Shown here piece after piece: positions 37,270 to 45,499 of a stretch of 64,000 nucleotides of DNA. Both the position numbers and the translations under genes were made by a program. The notes under the pieces are model-generated. The model was not told the DNA's origin, searched no databases, and saw only the letters and a program-made list of their open reading frames with translations. The DNA lies in NCBI RefSeq assembly GCF_000423705.1, contig NZ_AUIM01000004.1:848587-912586 (forward strand), in the 5' to 3' direction. This DNA comes from Stappia stellulata DSM 5886. GTDB lineage: Bacteria > Pseudomonadota > Alphaproteobacteria > Rhizobiales > Stappiaceae. How positions within the stretch are numbered: position 1 is the first letter of the stretch; each line of letters starts with the position of its first letter.

Positions 37270-38064
37270 CTATTGGCTTGCGGCCTGGGGCGCTGTGCGC
37301 ATGGCATGAAGCGAGCGACCGATTGCAAAGATATCGGGCGCGAACAGAGCGAGATAGACGATGAAGGAGGAAATCGTGAGGATCTCCTGAACGGTATAGA
37401 CGTAATAGATCGTGTATTCCGGTACCGGCAGCTCGATGCCCTTGATGGCGAAGAGCACCAGATATGCGGCGGCCATGCCAGCAACGACCTGCGCGGCCCG
37501 TTTGCGCACACGGCTCATATGCGGCAGCAATGCAAACGGCGCGTCGGGCGCAAGATGCCCGGCGGTCGCGATCCGGGCGCAAAGGAAGCCGCTCGTTGCG
37601 ATAGCGCCGGCTTGTCCGACGAAAAACAAGTAGCTGCCGAACATATGAAGGTCGTGGTTGTTCGCGAAGGTGTATTGAGTGCAAACAACCATCCCGGCGC
37701 TGCCAATAACCTGCAGGCCGATCGCCAGCCACACGCGCGCGGTCAGCAAACGGCGCAGCGCCGGATCCTGCGCGAACCGGGTTTCGATCGCCATCCGGTA
37801 GCCATGGAAGATCGGAACCAGCGCCAGCAGCACCACCACCGTGACTGCCAGGATCATCATCGAAAAGGGTCCCCCGATGGCGGGATCGGAAATTGCACGG
37901 CTAATGGTTGGAGCGCTATGCTGGACGTAGTCGGGGTGGCGCTGATAAAAGGACCAGCGAGCCCAGATCATCATTGGAATTTGAAACAGGGGAATGGCAA
38001 CGACCGGCACGCTGAGCAACAATCCGAGAAGCACACCTTCGCTTGCCCCGCCACGTCGTGACAT
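37270..38064 (-). CDS. Multi-pass membrane protein, probably Frag1/DRAM/Sfk1-like
   Basis: 264 residues with about six hydrophobic segments. After the first helix (EGVLLGLLLSVPVVAIPLF) comes a loop with APTISRAISDPAIGGPF, then helices around MMILAVTVVVLLALVPIFHGY, VWLAIGLQVIGSAGMVV, HDLHMFGSYLFFVGQAGAIATSGFL, VVAGMAAAYLVLFAIKG and QEILTISSFIVYLALF. The PTIS loop, the central His pair and the topology fit the Frag1/DRAM/Sfk1 family of lipid-linked membrane proteins; this is pattern memory, not a search. ATG 38064 has AGGG/GAGG upstream. It is divergent from the ACP-ketosynthase cassette, which may hint at a shared lipid function. Confidence 0.55.
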   Translation of the reverse strand: MSRRGGASEGVLLGLLLSVPVVAIPLFQIPMMIWARWSFYQRHPDYVQHSAPTISRAISDPAIGGPFSMMILAVTVVVLLALVPIFHGYRMAIETRFAQDPALRRLLTARVWLAIGLQVIGSAGMVVCTQYTFANNHDLHMFGSYLFFVGQAGAIATSGFLCARIATAGHLAPDAPFALLPHMSRVRKRAAQVVAGMAAAYLVLFAIKGIELPVPEYTIYYVYTVQEILTISSFIVYLALFAPDIFAIGRSLHAMRTAPQAASQ

Positions 38065-38352
38065 CCTCGCCCTTTCCCGCATTCGAGACAACCTGCGTCA
38101 CATGCCGCATATCGCGACCGACCACCCAAGCACCGCCCTGCCGCTTCGCTTTTGTTGCGAGACGGCACCGTCGATTGTGAATAGCGGACGAAACAATGCG
38201 ATGACAAGACCTCTCGGCACGGCTTTTCGCGGGCAAGCCCTCGGGAAATCGCGGCCAACCGCCGGTTTTGTGAAAATTCGTTGTGGAACCGGGGCGCGCG
38301 ACCTTTTATGACAGCCGACAAGAATTCGGAACATCAGGGAACAAGGCACGAG
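38065..38352. other. Divergent promoter region of the lipid cassette
   Basis: About 290 bp between the Frag1-like gene and the acyl carrier protein gene. In-frame upstream ATGs for the ACP exist (38308), so part may be translated. No strong repeat is seen. Confidence 0.4.
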
Positions 38353-38625
38353 ATGGAACAGATGGCCGAAGGGATTGACCCCGCGACGCTTGATCGCTTG
38401 CTGGATCTCGTCGCGAAGGAAGGCATGGTCGAGCGTGAGAAGCTCAAGCCGGATGCGACGTTCGAGGAACTCGGCATCCAGTCCGCCGACATGGTCGTCG
38501 TTCTGATGGCAATCGAAGAAGAATTCGGCGTCTATATTCCCGTCGATGGCGATCTGGCAGATGCGGAGACGGTGGGCGATTTCCTGAAGGTTCTCGCGGC
38601 TCGTATGAAGGAAGACGCTGCGTGA
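38353..38625 (+). CDS. Acyl carrier protein, atypical
   Basis: 90 residues from ATG 38353 (AAGG 6 nt upstream); an ATG at 38308 would add 15 residues. The protein is acidic and helical, ending in IEEEFGVYIPVDGDLADAETVGDFLKVLAARM, a clear ACP C-terminal half. The phosphopantetheine serine is S44, but the usual DSL is QSA (ELGIQSADMV), losing the acidic residue just before the serine that helps bind carrier synthase. It overlaps the ketosynthase gene by 4 nt, so the two are coupled. It is not the housekeeping AcpP, whose DSLD motif differs; a dedicated carrier for this cassette is inferred. Confidence 0.85.
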   Translation: MEQMAEGIDPATLDRLLDLVAKEGMVEREKLKPDATFEELGIQSADMVVVLMAIEEEFGVYIPVDGDLADAETVGDFLKVLAARMKEDAA

Positions 38626-39842
38626 CCAATCAGACACGCCGAATTGTTGTCACCGGCATGGGGGCGATCACGGCTGCAGGACGTGGAGTGGAAAGCCTCT
38701 GGACGGCCGTGCGCGACGGGCGAAGCGGCGTATCGGACATCCGTTTCGACCGCTACCCCCGCCAGAGGATCACCAAGGCAGCCCATATCAAGGGTTTCGA
38801 ACCTTCGGATCACCTGACCCCTCAGCAGATCAAGACCACCGATCGCTTCGCCCAGCTGGCACTTGTCGCTGCCGAGGAAGCGCTGCGGAATGCCGGCATC
38901 GACACCGCAACGCCGCTCGGGCCGCGCACCGGCGCGATCATCGGGTCCGGGATTGGCGGCGCCTGGACGACGGATGATGGCAACTACAACTTCTATGTCG
39001 CCAACGACCGCACCGATCTGATGACAATCGCCAAGGTGATGCCCAATGCGGCCGCCTCTCAGATCAGCATGCGGTATGGCGTGCGCGGACCGTCGCTTGC
39101 AATCTCCAGCGCCTGTGCCTCGGGCACCCAATCGGTCGGCTACGGCCTTCAGATGATTCGCGCCGGCATCATCGACGCGGCCCTGGTCGGTGGCAGCGAG
39201 GCCCTGTTGACGCCCTCCACCTTCCGCGCGTGGGAAGTCCTGCGGGTGATGGCTCCCGAAGCCTGTCGACCGTTCTCGGACAAACGAAACGGCATGGTGC
39301 TCGGCGAGGGGGCGGCCGTCCTGATGATCGAGGAACTGGAACACGCGCTTGCCCGTGGGGCGACACCGCTTGCCGAGATCGCCGGTTATGGCACGACGAG
39401 CGACGCGGCCGACCTTCTTCGCCCCACGGTCGAAGGCCCTGCCGGATCCATTGCCGCCGCGCTCCAGGACGCCGGACTGGCTCCCGACGAGATCGACTAC
39501 GTGAATGCCCATGGCACCGGCACGATCCTCAACGACATTTCCGAGACCCGGGCACTGCGTCAGGTGTTCGGCGACCGGCTCTCGTCCCTTTCGGTCTCCT
39601 CGACCAAGCCGATCCACGGTCACGCACTCGGCGCGGCCGGGGCCATCGAACTGGTCGTGACCGTGGAGGCATTGCGTGCCCAGATCGCGCCGCCGACGAT
39701 CAACTGGCTGGCTCCCGATCCCAAGTGCGACCTCGACCCCGTTCCGAACGAGGCACGCGCGCATTCCATGTCGGCAGCGATCAGCAACTCCTTCGCCTTC
39801 GGCGGCATCAATGCCACGCTGGCGTTGCGCGCCTTCCGCTGA
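38622..39842 (+). CDS. Beta-ketoacyl-ACP synthase, FabF (KAS II) type
   Basis: Condenses an acyl chain with malonyl-ACP. 406 residues with the Cys-His-His triad: C165 in SSACASGTQ, H297 in NAHGTG and H334 in IHGHALGAAG. Start is a GTG inside the ACP stop region. It is somewhat diverged from housekeeping FabF (the GNYNFYVANDRTDLMTIAKVMPN insertion-like stretch differs) but looks catalytically complete. Placed between a dedicated ACP and two hot-dog proteins, it probably works in a special acyl chain pathway rather than bulk fatty acid synthesis. Confidence 0.92.
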   Translation: MTNQTRRIVVTGMGAITAAGRGVESLWTAVRDGRSGVSDIRFDRYPRQRITKAAHIKGFEPSDHLTPQQIKTTDRFAQLALVAAEEALRNAGIDTATPLGPRTGAIIGSGIGGAWTTDDGNYNFYVANDRTDLMTIAKVMPNAAASQISMRYGVRGPSLAISSACASGTQSVGYGLQMIRAGIIDAALVGGSEALLTPSTFRAWEVLRVMAPEACRPFSDKRNGMVLGEGAAVLMIEELEHALARGATPLAEIAGYGTTSDAADLLRPTVEGPAGSIAAALQDAGLAPDEIDYVNAHGTGTILNDISETRALRQVFGDRLSSLSVSSTKPIHGHALGAAGAIELVVTVEALRAQIAPPTINWLAPDPKCDLDPVPNEARAHSMSAAISNSFAFGGINATLALRAFR

Positions 39843-39852
39843 AGGAACCACC

Positions 39853-40278
39853 TTGCCCGAAACACGCGAACCGCAGTGGACCGCCTTGCCCGATGCGGTG
39901 CTCGACACCGCCTCCGCCAAAATCGACGCGTTCGCCGCCGCGCTTTCCGGCGGGGCGACAGCACCGTTTTCGCCCCCCCACGTGCCGGCGACCTATGCCT
40001 TCACGGTCTTTGCAGGCGCTGAATCCGGCGGGCGGATCGAGGCGATCGCACGCGAACGCGGTGCCATGCTCGTTCACCAGGCACAGGCTTTCACCTATCA
40101 CGTCGCGCTCGAGCGCGACCGCCGCTACCGGGTTGCGCTCGACTGGCACACCAATCCCGACCGCGACGACCGACTGGTCCTGCGCGGTCGTGTCCATGAC
40201 GATAACGGCACGCTCCTTCAAGAATTCACCGCCGAGATCGTCTTGTATGTGAACCGCAAGGAGCAGGCGGATGGGTGA
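39853..40278 (+). CDS. Hot-dog fold protein, probable dehydratase partner
   Basis: 141 residues from a TTG at 39853 with AAGGAA upstream. The sequence has features of N-terminal MaoC-like (FAS1-type dehydratase) subunits: FVPATYAFT-like strand (PATYAFTVFAG), MLVHQAQAFTYHVALERDRRYRVALDW and a C-terminal strand RGRVHDDNGTLLQEFTAEIVLYV. The usual dehydratase Asp/His catalytic pair is not evident here, as expected for the non-catalytic half of a heterodimer. It overlaps the next gene by 8 nt, so both halves are made together. Confidence 0.7.
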   Translation: MPETREPQWTALPDAVLDTASAKIDAFAAALSGGATAPFSPPHVPATYAFTVFAGAESGGRIEAIARERGAMLVHQAQAFTYHVALERDRRYRVALDWHTNPDRDDRLVLRGRVHDDNGTLLQEFTAEIVLYVNRKEQADG

Positions 40279-40675
40279 GGTACGCCCTGCGTTCGCCGTC
40301 GGAGATCGGCTGCCCGCGAGTGAACCGCGCACGCTCTCCTCACAAGAGGTTGCGGCCTACGCTGAAGCCTCCGGGGATCGCAATCCCATCCATCTTGATG
40401 ACGCCGCCGCACAAAGCGTCGGCCTGCCCGGCACCATCGTGCATGGCATGCTGGTGATGGGCCAGTTCGAGGCAGCCCTGCTGGCCTGGCGCCCGGACCT
40501 CACGATCCACACGCTTCAGACCCGTTTTCTCAGGCCGCTCCCCGTGGGCGCCTCGATCCATGTCGAAGGGCGCATTGCCAAGGTGCTCGATCACAAAAAC
40601 GCAATCGTCCGCCTCAGCGTGCGCGACGGTGACGCCCACGCGATCTGCGTGGGCGATGCCACCGTCACGGATTGA
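40271..40675 (+). CDS. MaoC-like dehydratase / (R)-hydratase subunit
   Basis: 134-residue hot-dog protein with the hydratase-2 motif: YAEASGDRNPIHLDDAAAQSVGLPGTIVHGML, giving the catalytic Asp and His. In this fold the reaction is removal or addition of water on a 3-hydroxyacyl thioester. It overlaps the preceding hot-dog gene, and the pair resembles split heteromeric dehydratases in which one half has lost catalysis. It ends the ACP-KAS cassette; a bidirectional hairpin follows 130 bp later. Confidence 0.85.
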   Translation: MGEVRPAFAVGDRLPASEPRTLSSQEVAAYAEASGDRNPIHLDDAAAQSVGLPGTIVHGMLVMGQFEAALLAWRPDLTIHTLQTRFLRPLPVGASIHVEGRIAKVLDHKNAIVRLSVRDGDAHAICVGDATVTD

Positions 40676-40804
40676 CGCACGCTCGCGGGCCAGGCGTCAT
40701 ACCGTCGTTCAAATCCTGAAATGACAGCGCCCCACCGCACTGCTTCCGGTGTGGCCCGGCCGCTCGTCTAGGCGCCGGGCGGCCCGCAGATGGAGGCGCG
40801 TGGA

Positions 40805-40833
40805 TGCAAAACCGGGCTCATCCCGGTTTTGCA
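40805..40833. terminator. Bidirectional terminator between the lipid cassette and the rhodanese gene
   Basis: Perfect 12-bp arms TGCAAAACCGGG / CCCGGTTTTGCA with a CTCAT loop; A- and T-runs lie within the stem on both sides. Confidence 0.75.
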
Positions 40834-40860
40834 CGAAGACACGGAAATCGATGCGGATGC

Positions 40861-41241
40861 CTATCCCGCTGTCATGCGTTTGGGCGCCCCCGTCGACATG
40901 TCCGTCCCGACGAAAGGCTGTCCGGCGGATTTCCATGCACCCATGCCGCCACCCAGATGCGCGATCCGCTCGAAGCCGGCCTCCAGGCAGGCGCGCGCGG
41001 CCTTTTCCGAGCGCATTCCGGACCCGCAATGCAGGACGATCCGCCGGTCCGTGTCGCGCGGAAGAAAACTCGGATCGAAGAAGGCGATGGGCGAGAGCAA
41101 GGCCCCCTCGATGTGCTCGATCAGGAATTCCTGCGGGCTGCGCACATCGATGAGAACGATATCGTGACGCCCCAATGCGCCGGCAACCTCGTCCACATCC
41201 CAGGTTTCCAGGCTCGCACCGTTCACGTTTTCGGATTTCAT
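40861..41241 (-). CDS. Rhodanese-like domain protein
   Basis: Single rhodanese domain (126 residues) that can carry sulfur as a cysteine persulfide. C72 in LHCGSGMRS is the active-site cysteine, with the loop GSGMRS and the earlier IDVRSPQEFLIEHIEGA block typical of the family. AAAGGA about 12 nt before the ATG supports the start. Isolated cytoplasmic rhodaneses have no fixed role; here it sits between the lipid cassette and the ABC operon. Confidence 0.87.
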   Translation of the reverse strand: MKSENVNGASLETWDVDEVAGALGRHDIVLIDVRSPQEFLIEHIEGALLSPIAFFDPSFLPRDTDRRIVLHCGSGMRSEKAARACLEAGFERIAHLGGGMGAWKSAGQPFVGTDMSTGAPKRMTAG

Positions 41242-41265
41242 ATCTCAAAGGTCCTTTCGCAATGA

Positions 41266-41303
41266 AATGAAAAGGCCGACAGTTCGCCACGAGACCGTCG
41301 GCC
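41266..41303 (-). terminator. Terminator at the end of the ribose-type ABC operon
   Basis: On the minus strand GGCCGAC ... GTCGGCC (7-bp stem, 16-nt loop) followed by TTTTCATTT, 107 bp after the ThuA stop codon. Confidence 0.55.
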
Positions 41304-41409
41304 GCCTTTTCGCCGCAGGGCGGCATCCTGTCTGCGAACGCAGTCCGGCAACGAAAAGTTCCGAAAACGTGAATGTTCATTGCGTCGAGAATATGCCCCG
41401 CAGCCGGTT

Positions 41410-42126
41410 TCAGTCGGCAAGCGCCTTGCCTTCGGCCGCCCAAACCGCTCCGCGACGAATAATCTCGCTCACCTGCGGCACCTTGAGATCGTCCAGTGTG
41501 TGGCCGATGGAGCAGTAGAACACCCGCCCCTTGTCCCAGCGCCGCTTCCACACGACGGGGATGACCGTTCCTTCGATCCACCACAGGTGATCGCCTGAGA
41601 AGGTCGTGGTCGCCAGCACTTCGTTGGAGGGATCGACGAGCATGTAGTATTGTTCGGAATGCAGGCGGAAGCTCCGGATGCCCTGAACGACAGGGTCGCC
41701 GGGGCGCGTGATCGTCACGTCGTAGTCGACGAAGTCGTCCGAGGGGACCGCATTGTCCGGCCAGCCCGGCGGATGCGCGACGAACTGCCCGCCAATCAGG
41801 AAGTGATAGGTGGGGCGGTCGCGAAACGCATCGCCCATGTGCCCGTGCCATCCCGCAAGACCGCATCCGTTGGCAATCAGACGCAGGAGGCCATCTTCCT
41901 CGGCCTTCGTCATGTTGCCGAATTCGGGTTGATGCGACGAACGCGCCGACGACCAGATCGGGACGATCAGGTCGACATCGGAAAGGCTTTCGGGATCGGC
42001 CAAGGGCGCGAGCGTGTCGTGAACCACGACTTCGAAACCTTCCTTGCGCAAAAGATCCTCGCACCAGTCGGAAAAGGTGGTGGGTGCATGTCCTTCCCAT
42101 CCGCCTACGAACAAAACCGCTTTCAT
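41410..42126 (-). CDS. ThuA-like domain protein
   Basis: 238 residues, ThuA family (glutamine-amidotransferase-like fold), known from trehalose/sugar utilisation loci in rhizobia. Blocks: VLFVGGWEGHAPTTFSDW, LIVPIWSSARSSH, GCGLAGWHGHMGDAFRD and PVVWKRRWDKGRVFYCSIGH. A biochemical function for the family is mostly inferred; ThuA/ThuB of rhizobia are involved in converting trehalose or related sugars to keto-sugars. It is last in the minus-strand operon and overlaps the preceding dehydrogenase gene by 4 nt. In this context a role in oxidised-sugar handling is plausible. Confidence 0.82.
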   Translation of the reverse strand: MKAVLFVGGWEGHAPTTFSDWCEDLLRKEGFEVVVHDTLAPLADPESLSDVDLIVPIWSSARSSHQPEFGNMTKAEEDGLLRLIANGCGLAGWHGHMGDAFRDRPTYHFLIGGQFVAHPPGWPDNAVPSDDFVDYDVTITRPGDPVVQGIRSFRLHSEQYYMLVDPSNEVLATTTFSGDHLWWIEGTVIPVVWKRRWDKGRVFYCSIGHTLDDLKVPQVSEIIRRGAVWAAEGKALAD

Positions 42127-42992
42127 TGATTCTCCTCACGCATGAAATTCACCATCGCCGCCATGTCGCGGCCTTCATAGCCGCGACGCTCCGCCGCGCG
42201 CAGCCTGTCGAGCGTGACCTTTCCCTGCGGAATGGCGACACCCAATGTGTCGGCAAGGTTCGCTGTGACCTCCATGTCCTTGCGCGCAAGCGCCACTGTG
42301 AAGGTCACGGCATGTGCCTGCTCGTCGAGATAGAGCGGCCGGCGATACTTGAGCATCGGCGCACAGGCGGCCGACGCCTCGATGGCGTCGAAAGCCAGCT
42401 CCGGTGCGATACCGGAGGCCTCGGCAAGTGTCAGCGCTTCGGCAAGCGTCTGGTTGAGACCGTGGATAAGTGAATTGACGGCAAGCTTCATCACAGCGCC
42501 AGCGCCGGCTCGGCCCAGGTGGATGGTCTTGCGGCCGACCGCGTCGAAAAGCGGTCGAAGCTCCGCCCCCTCGCGTTCGCTGCATCCCGCCATGATCATC
42601 AACTGCGCGTCGGCGGCCGCCTGTGTCGCGCCGGAAACAGGCGCATCAACCACCTTCACCCCCTGCGGCGCATTCTGGACCAGCGCCTCGATATGCGCGG
42701 GACTCATTGTTCCCATTTCGACAATCCAGCGCGCGCCCGCGCCGGCAAAAAGCCCGTCGGCCGCTTCATGCACAGCCTGCGAGGCCGCATCGTCGGCGAG
42801 CATCGTCATGACCGCGTCCGTCTCCGATGCCAGCGCGCGCGGCGTGGTCGCCACCCCACAACCGATTTCGGCGGCCAGCGCCTCTGCCTTGTCGCGGGAG
42901 CGGTTCCAGACGCTAACCTCGTGCCCGGCGCGGACCAGATTGCGCACCATGTGCGCGCCCATCCTGCCAAGACCTGCAAATCCGACCCGCAT
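42123..42992 (-). CDS. NAD(P)-dependent oxidoreductase, 3-hydroxyisobutyrate dehydrogenase family
   Basis: 289 residues of the beta-hydroxyacid dehydrogenase family (3-HIBADH, tartronate semialdehyde reductase). Rossmann motif GFAGLGRMGAHMV at the N-terminus, substrate-binding DAPVSGATQAAA and catalytic Lys in GAGAVMKLAVNSL. The start overlaps the ABC ATPase stop (TGATG). In sugar-acid loci such enzymes reduce or oxidise small hydroxy acids; the exact substrate is unknown. Confidence 0.88.
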   Translation of the reverse strand: MRVGFAGLGRMGAHMVRNLVRAGHEVSVWNRSRDKAEALAAEIGCGVATTPRALASETDAVMTMLADDAASQAVHEAADGLFAGAGARWIVEMGTMSPAHIEALVQNAPQGVKVVDAPVSGATQAAADAQLMIMAGCSEREGAELRPLFDAVGRKTIHLGRAGAGAVMKLAVNSLIHGLNQTLAEALTLAEASGIAPELAFDAIEASAACAPMLKYRRPLYLDEQAHAVTFTVALARKDMEVTANLADTLGVAIPQGKVTLDRLRAAERRGYEGRDMAAMVNFMREENQ

Positions 42993-44503
42993 CACGCCAC
43001 CTTCTCTGCTCGGATACCGGAAATCGCCTGAACGAGATTGTCCTCGTTCACCTCCGCTGCAGTGAATTCGCGGATGATCTCGCCGCTGTACATCGCGATG
43101 ACCCGGTCGGAGACATGCAACACTTCCGGCATTTCCGAAGAGATCACGATGACCGCATAGCCGCTGCGCGCCAGTTCGCGGATCAGATTGTGGATCTCCG
43201 CCTTTGACCCGACATCGATGCCGCGCGTCGGCTCGTCGACGATGAGCACGTTGGGGCGCATCGCCAGCCACTTGCCGATCACGATCTTCTGCTGGTTTCC
43301 GCCTGAAAGATTCTTGACCGCCTGCCGCCAGCTCGGCGTCTTGATCTCTAGCCGGTCGCGATATTGCTCGAAAATTGCCAGCTCTGCGCCGTCGGAGACG
43401 AAGGGGCCTGCGGTCAGATCATCCACCTGGGGCAAGGTGATGTTGTCCCGGCAGTTCATGCCGAGCACCAGCCCTTGCTCCTTGCGGCTTTCGGGAACAA
43501 GCGAGATCCCGTTGGCAATCGCATCGACGGGAGAGGACAGGCGCACCTCCTTGCCTTCCAGAAGGACCGTCCCGGAGCTCGGTGTGCGCAGACCGAAAAG
43601 CGTTTCCGCAATCTCCGTGCGGCCGGCACCGACAAGGCCGTAGAAGCCGACAACCTCGCCGGATCGCACGTGAAAGCTGATGTCCCGGTAGAGCGATCCG
43701 CAGCTGAGAGCGCGCACCTCAAGGGCCACACCGCCAAACTCGACATGTTCCTCGTTGCGCGACAGATCGAGGCTGCGCCCGATCATCAACTGCGTCACCT
43801 CGTCCTCGTTTGTATCCGACGTGATCAGCGTGCCGCGATAGGTGCCGTCGCGCAGGACGCTGATCCGGTCGGAGATGGTGAAAATCTCCTCCATACGATG
43901 CGAGATGTAGACGATGCCCACGCCACGAGCCTTGAGATCGCGAATGATCTCGAAGAGCACAACCTTCTCCGCATCCGTCAGCGACGCAGTCGGTTCGTCG
44001 AAGATCACCGCCTTGGCGTTCACGGTGAGCGCACGCGCGATTTCCACCATCTGCTTGTTGGCGATCGACAGGTCCCCCACCCGGGTTTGCGGACCGAACT
44101 TGCAGTTCAGCCGCGTGAGGATCTCGCCGGCTTTGGCGAAAAGCGTCTTCCAGTCGACCCGTCCGAAGCTTTTCCTGGGAAGTTCGCCGAGGTAGATGTT
44201 TTCCGCCGCCGACATTTCCTCCACCAGGCTCAGCTCCTGGTGGATCAGCACCACGCCCTTGGCCTTCGCCTCAAGCGGCGTGCGCATCTCCACTTGCTTT
44301 TCCTCGATGTAGATACGCCCCTCGTTCGGCTGATGCATTCCGGCAAGCGTCTTCATCAGGGTCGACTTGCCGGCCCCGTTTTCGCCGAGAAGCGCGTGAA
44401 CCTCGCCGGGAAGCACCTCGAAGCTGACGCCGTCGAGCGCGCGCACGCCGGGAAAGGTCTTGACGATGCCCTCGAGCCGCAGGGCGGGAACCGGCGCCAT
44501 CAT
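42992..44503 (-). CDS. Ribose-type sugar ABC transporter, ATP-binding protein
   Basis: Double-domain ATPase (RbsA/MglA/XylG type), 503 residues. First half: Walker A GENGAGKST, signature LSIANKQMVEIARAL (degenerate), Walker B VIFDEPTASL. Second half: GLVGAGRTE as the altered P-loop, LSGGNQQKIVIGKWLAM and VLIVDEPTRGIDVG. This asymmetry is normal for the family. ATG 44503 overlaps the permease stop by 4 nt. It energises uptake through the two permeases encoded just upstream. Confidence 0.95.
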   Translation of the reverse strand: MMAPVPALRLEGIVKTFPGVRALDGVSFEVLPGEVHALLGENGAGKSTLMKTLAGMHQPNEGRIYIEEKQVEMRTPLEAKAKGVVLIHQELSLVEEMSAAENIYLGELPRKSFGRVDWKTLFAKAGEILTRLNCKFGPQTRVGDLSIANKQMVEIARALTVNAKAVIFDEPTASLTDAEKVVLFEIIRDLKARGVGIVYISHRMEEIFTISDRISVLRDGTYRGTLITSDTNEDEVTQLMIGRSLDLSRNEEHVEFGGVALEVRALSCGSLYRDISFHVRSGEVVGFYGLVGAGRTEIAETLFGLRTPSSGTVLLEGKEVRLSSPVDAIANGISLVPESRKEQGLVLGMNCRDNITLPQVDDLTAGPFVSDGAELAIFEQYRDRLEIKTPSWRQAVKNLSGGNQQKIVIGKWLAMRPNVLIVDEPTRGIDVGSKAEIHNLIRELARSGYAVIVISSEMPEVLHVSDRVIAMYSGEIIREFTAAEVNEDNLVQAISGIRAEKVA

Positions 44504-45489
44504 GTCTTCAACTCCTGTTTTCCGCGTCGGTTGAGCTGCTTGTCGAGGAACAGCACCGCAATCAGGATCATGCCGAGAATGACAAGGACGTAGAAGGCAG
44601 GAACCTGCATCAGGTTCATGCCGTTGCGCAGGATGCCGATCGCGAGGACGCCGCCGAACGTACCGATGATGTTGCCCGCGCCGCCGGTCAGTTTCGTTCC
44701 GCCGAGCACAGTCGCGGTGATCACCCAAAGCTCGTAATCGCGCCCGAGATTGGGCGTGGCTGCGCCCATCTGCGACGAGAGCGTCACGCCTGCAAGTGCC
44801 GCGAAAAAGCCGACGATCATGAAGTTGATCATCATGTGAGGCCCGACCCGGATGCCGGCGTTCACGGCGGCGTCCCGGTTGCCGCCAACCGCATAGGTGT
44901 TGCGCCCGTGGACGGTGCGCGACAGCAGAAGGTGCGTTGCGACGGTGAAGAGCAGGAAGAGCACGGCGAGCGTCGGCAACGGGCCGACCGAGCTCGCGCC
45001 GAAGTCGGAATAGGCGAAGTTCATCGCGAAGAAGGATTCCTCGCGGGTGTAGATGAACACCAATCCGCGCACGCCGATCATCGCCCCCAGTGTCACGATG
45101 AAGGCGTCGACGCCCGTTTTCCAGACAATGAACCCGTTGAGCGCGCCGAGCACGATGCCGGAGGCCAGCGCCGCCGCCACCGCCGGCAGGATCGCCCAGT
45201 TGCCCCAGGCGGCGAAGACGCCCCAGCTTTGCAGGTCGACGGCAAGGCTTGCCGCCAGCGCAACCACGGCCCCGACGCTGAGGTCGATGTTGCCGTTGAT
45301 CATGACGAGCGTCATGCCCAGCGCGATCAGGCCTATCGTCGACGTCTGGACGAGGATGTTCTGGAAATTTTGCAGGTCGAAGAAATATTCGTTCGAAAAG
45401 CTGAAGAACGCAAAGATGAGGACGATGAAGCCCCAGATCGGATTGCGCGTCAGCCATGTCACGAAAGCGTTTTTCGAGGTGTCCGCCAT
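44500..45489 (-). CDS. Ribose-type sugar ABC transporter, permease 1
   Basis: 329-residue inner-membrane permease (RbsC type). The family signature MINGNIDLSVGAVVALAASLAVDL and the C-terminal GGTKLTGGAGNIIGTFGGVLAIGILRNGMNL are clear, with about eight to ten hydrophobic helices. GAGGA about 7 nt before ATG 45489 supports the start. Two different permeases are present, so the channel is probably a heterodimer, as in some carbohydrate importers of this type. Confidence 0.94.
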   Translation of the reverse strand: MADTSKNAFVTWLTRNPIWGFIVLIFAFFSFSNEYFFDLQNFQNILVQTSTIGLIALGMTLVMINGNIDLSVGAVVALAASLAVDLQSWGVFAAWGNWAILPAVAAALASGIVLGALNGFIVWKTGVDAFIVTLGAMIGVRGLVFIYTREESFFAMNFAYSDFGASSVGPLPTLAVLFLLFTVATHLLLSRTVHGRNTYAVGGNRDAAVNAGIRVGPHMMINFMIVGFFAALAGVTLSSQMGAATPNLGRDYELWVITATVLGGTKLTGGAGNIIGTFGGVLAIGILRNGMNLMQVPAFYVLVILGMILIAVLFLDKQLNRRGKQELKT

Positions 45490-45499
45490 GGTGTCCTCC

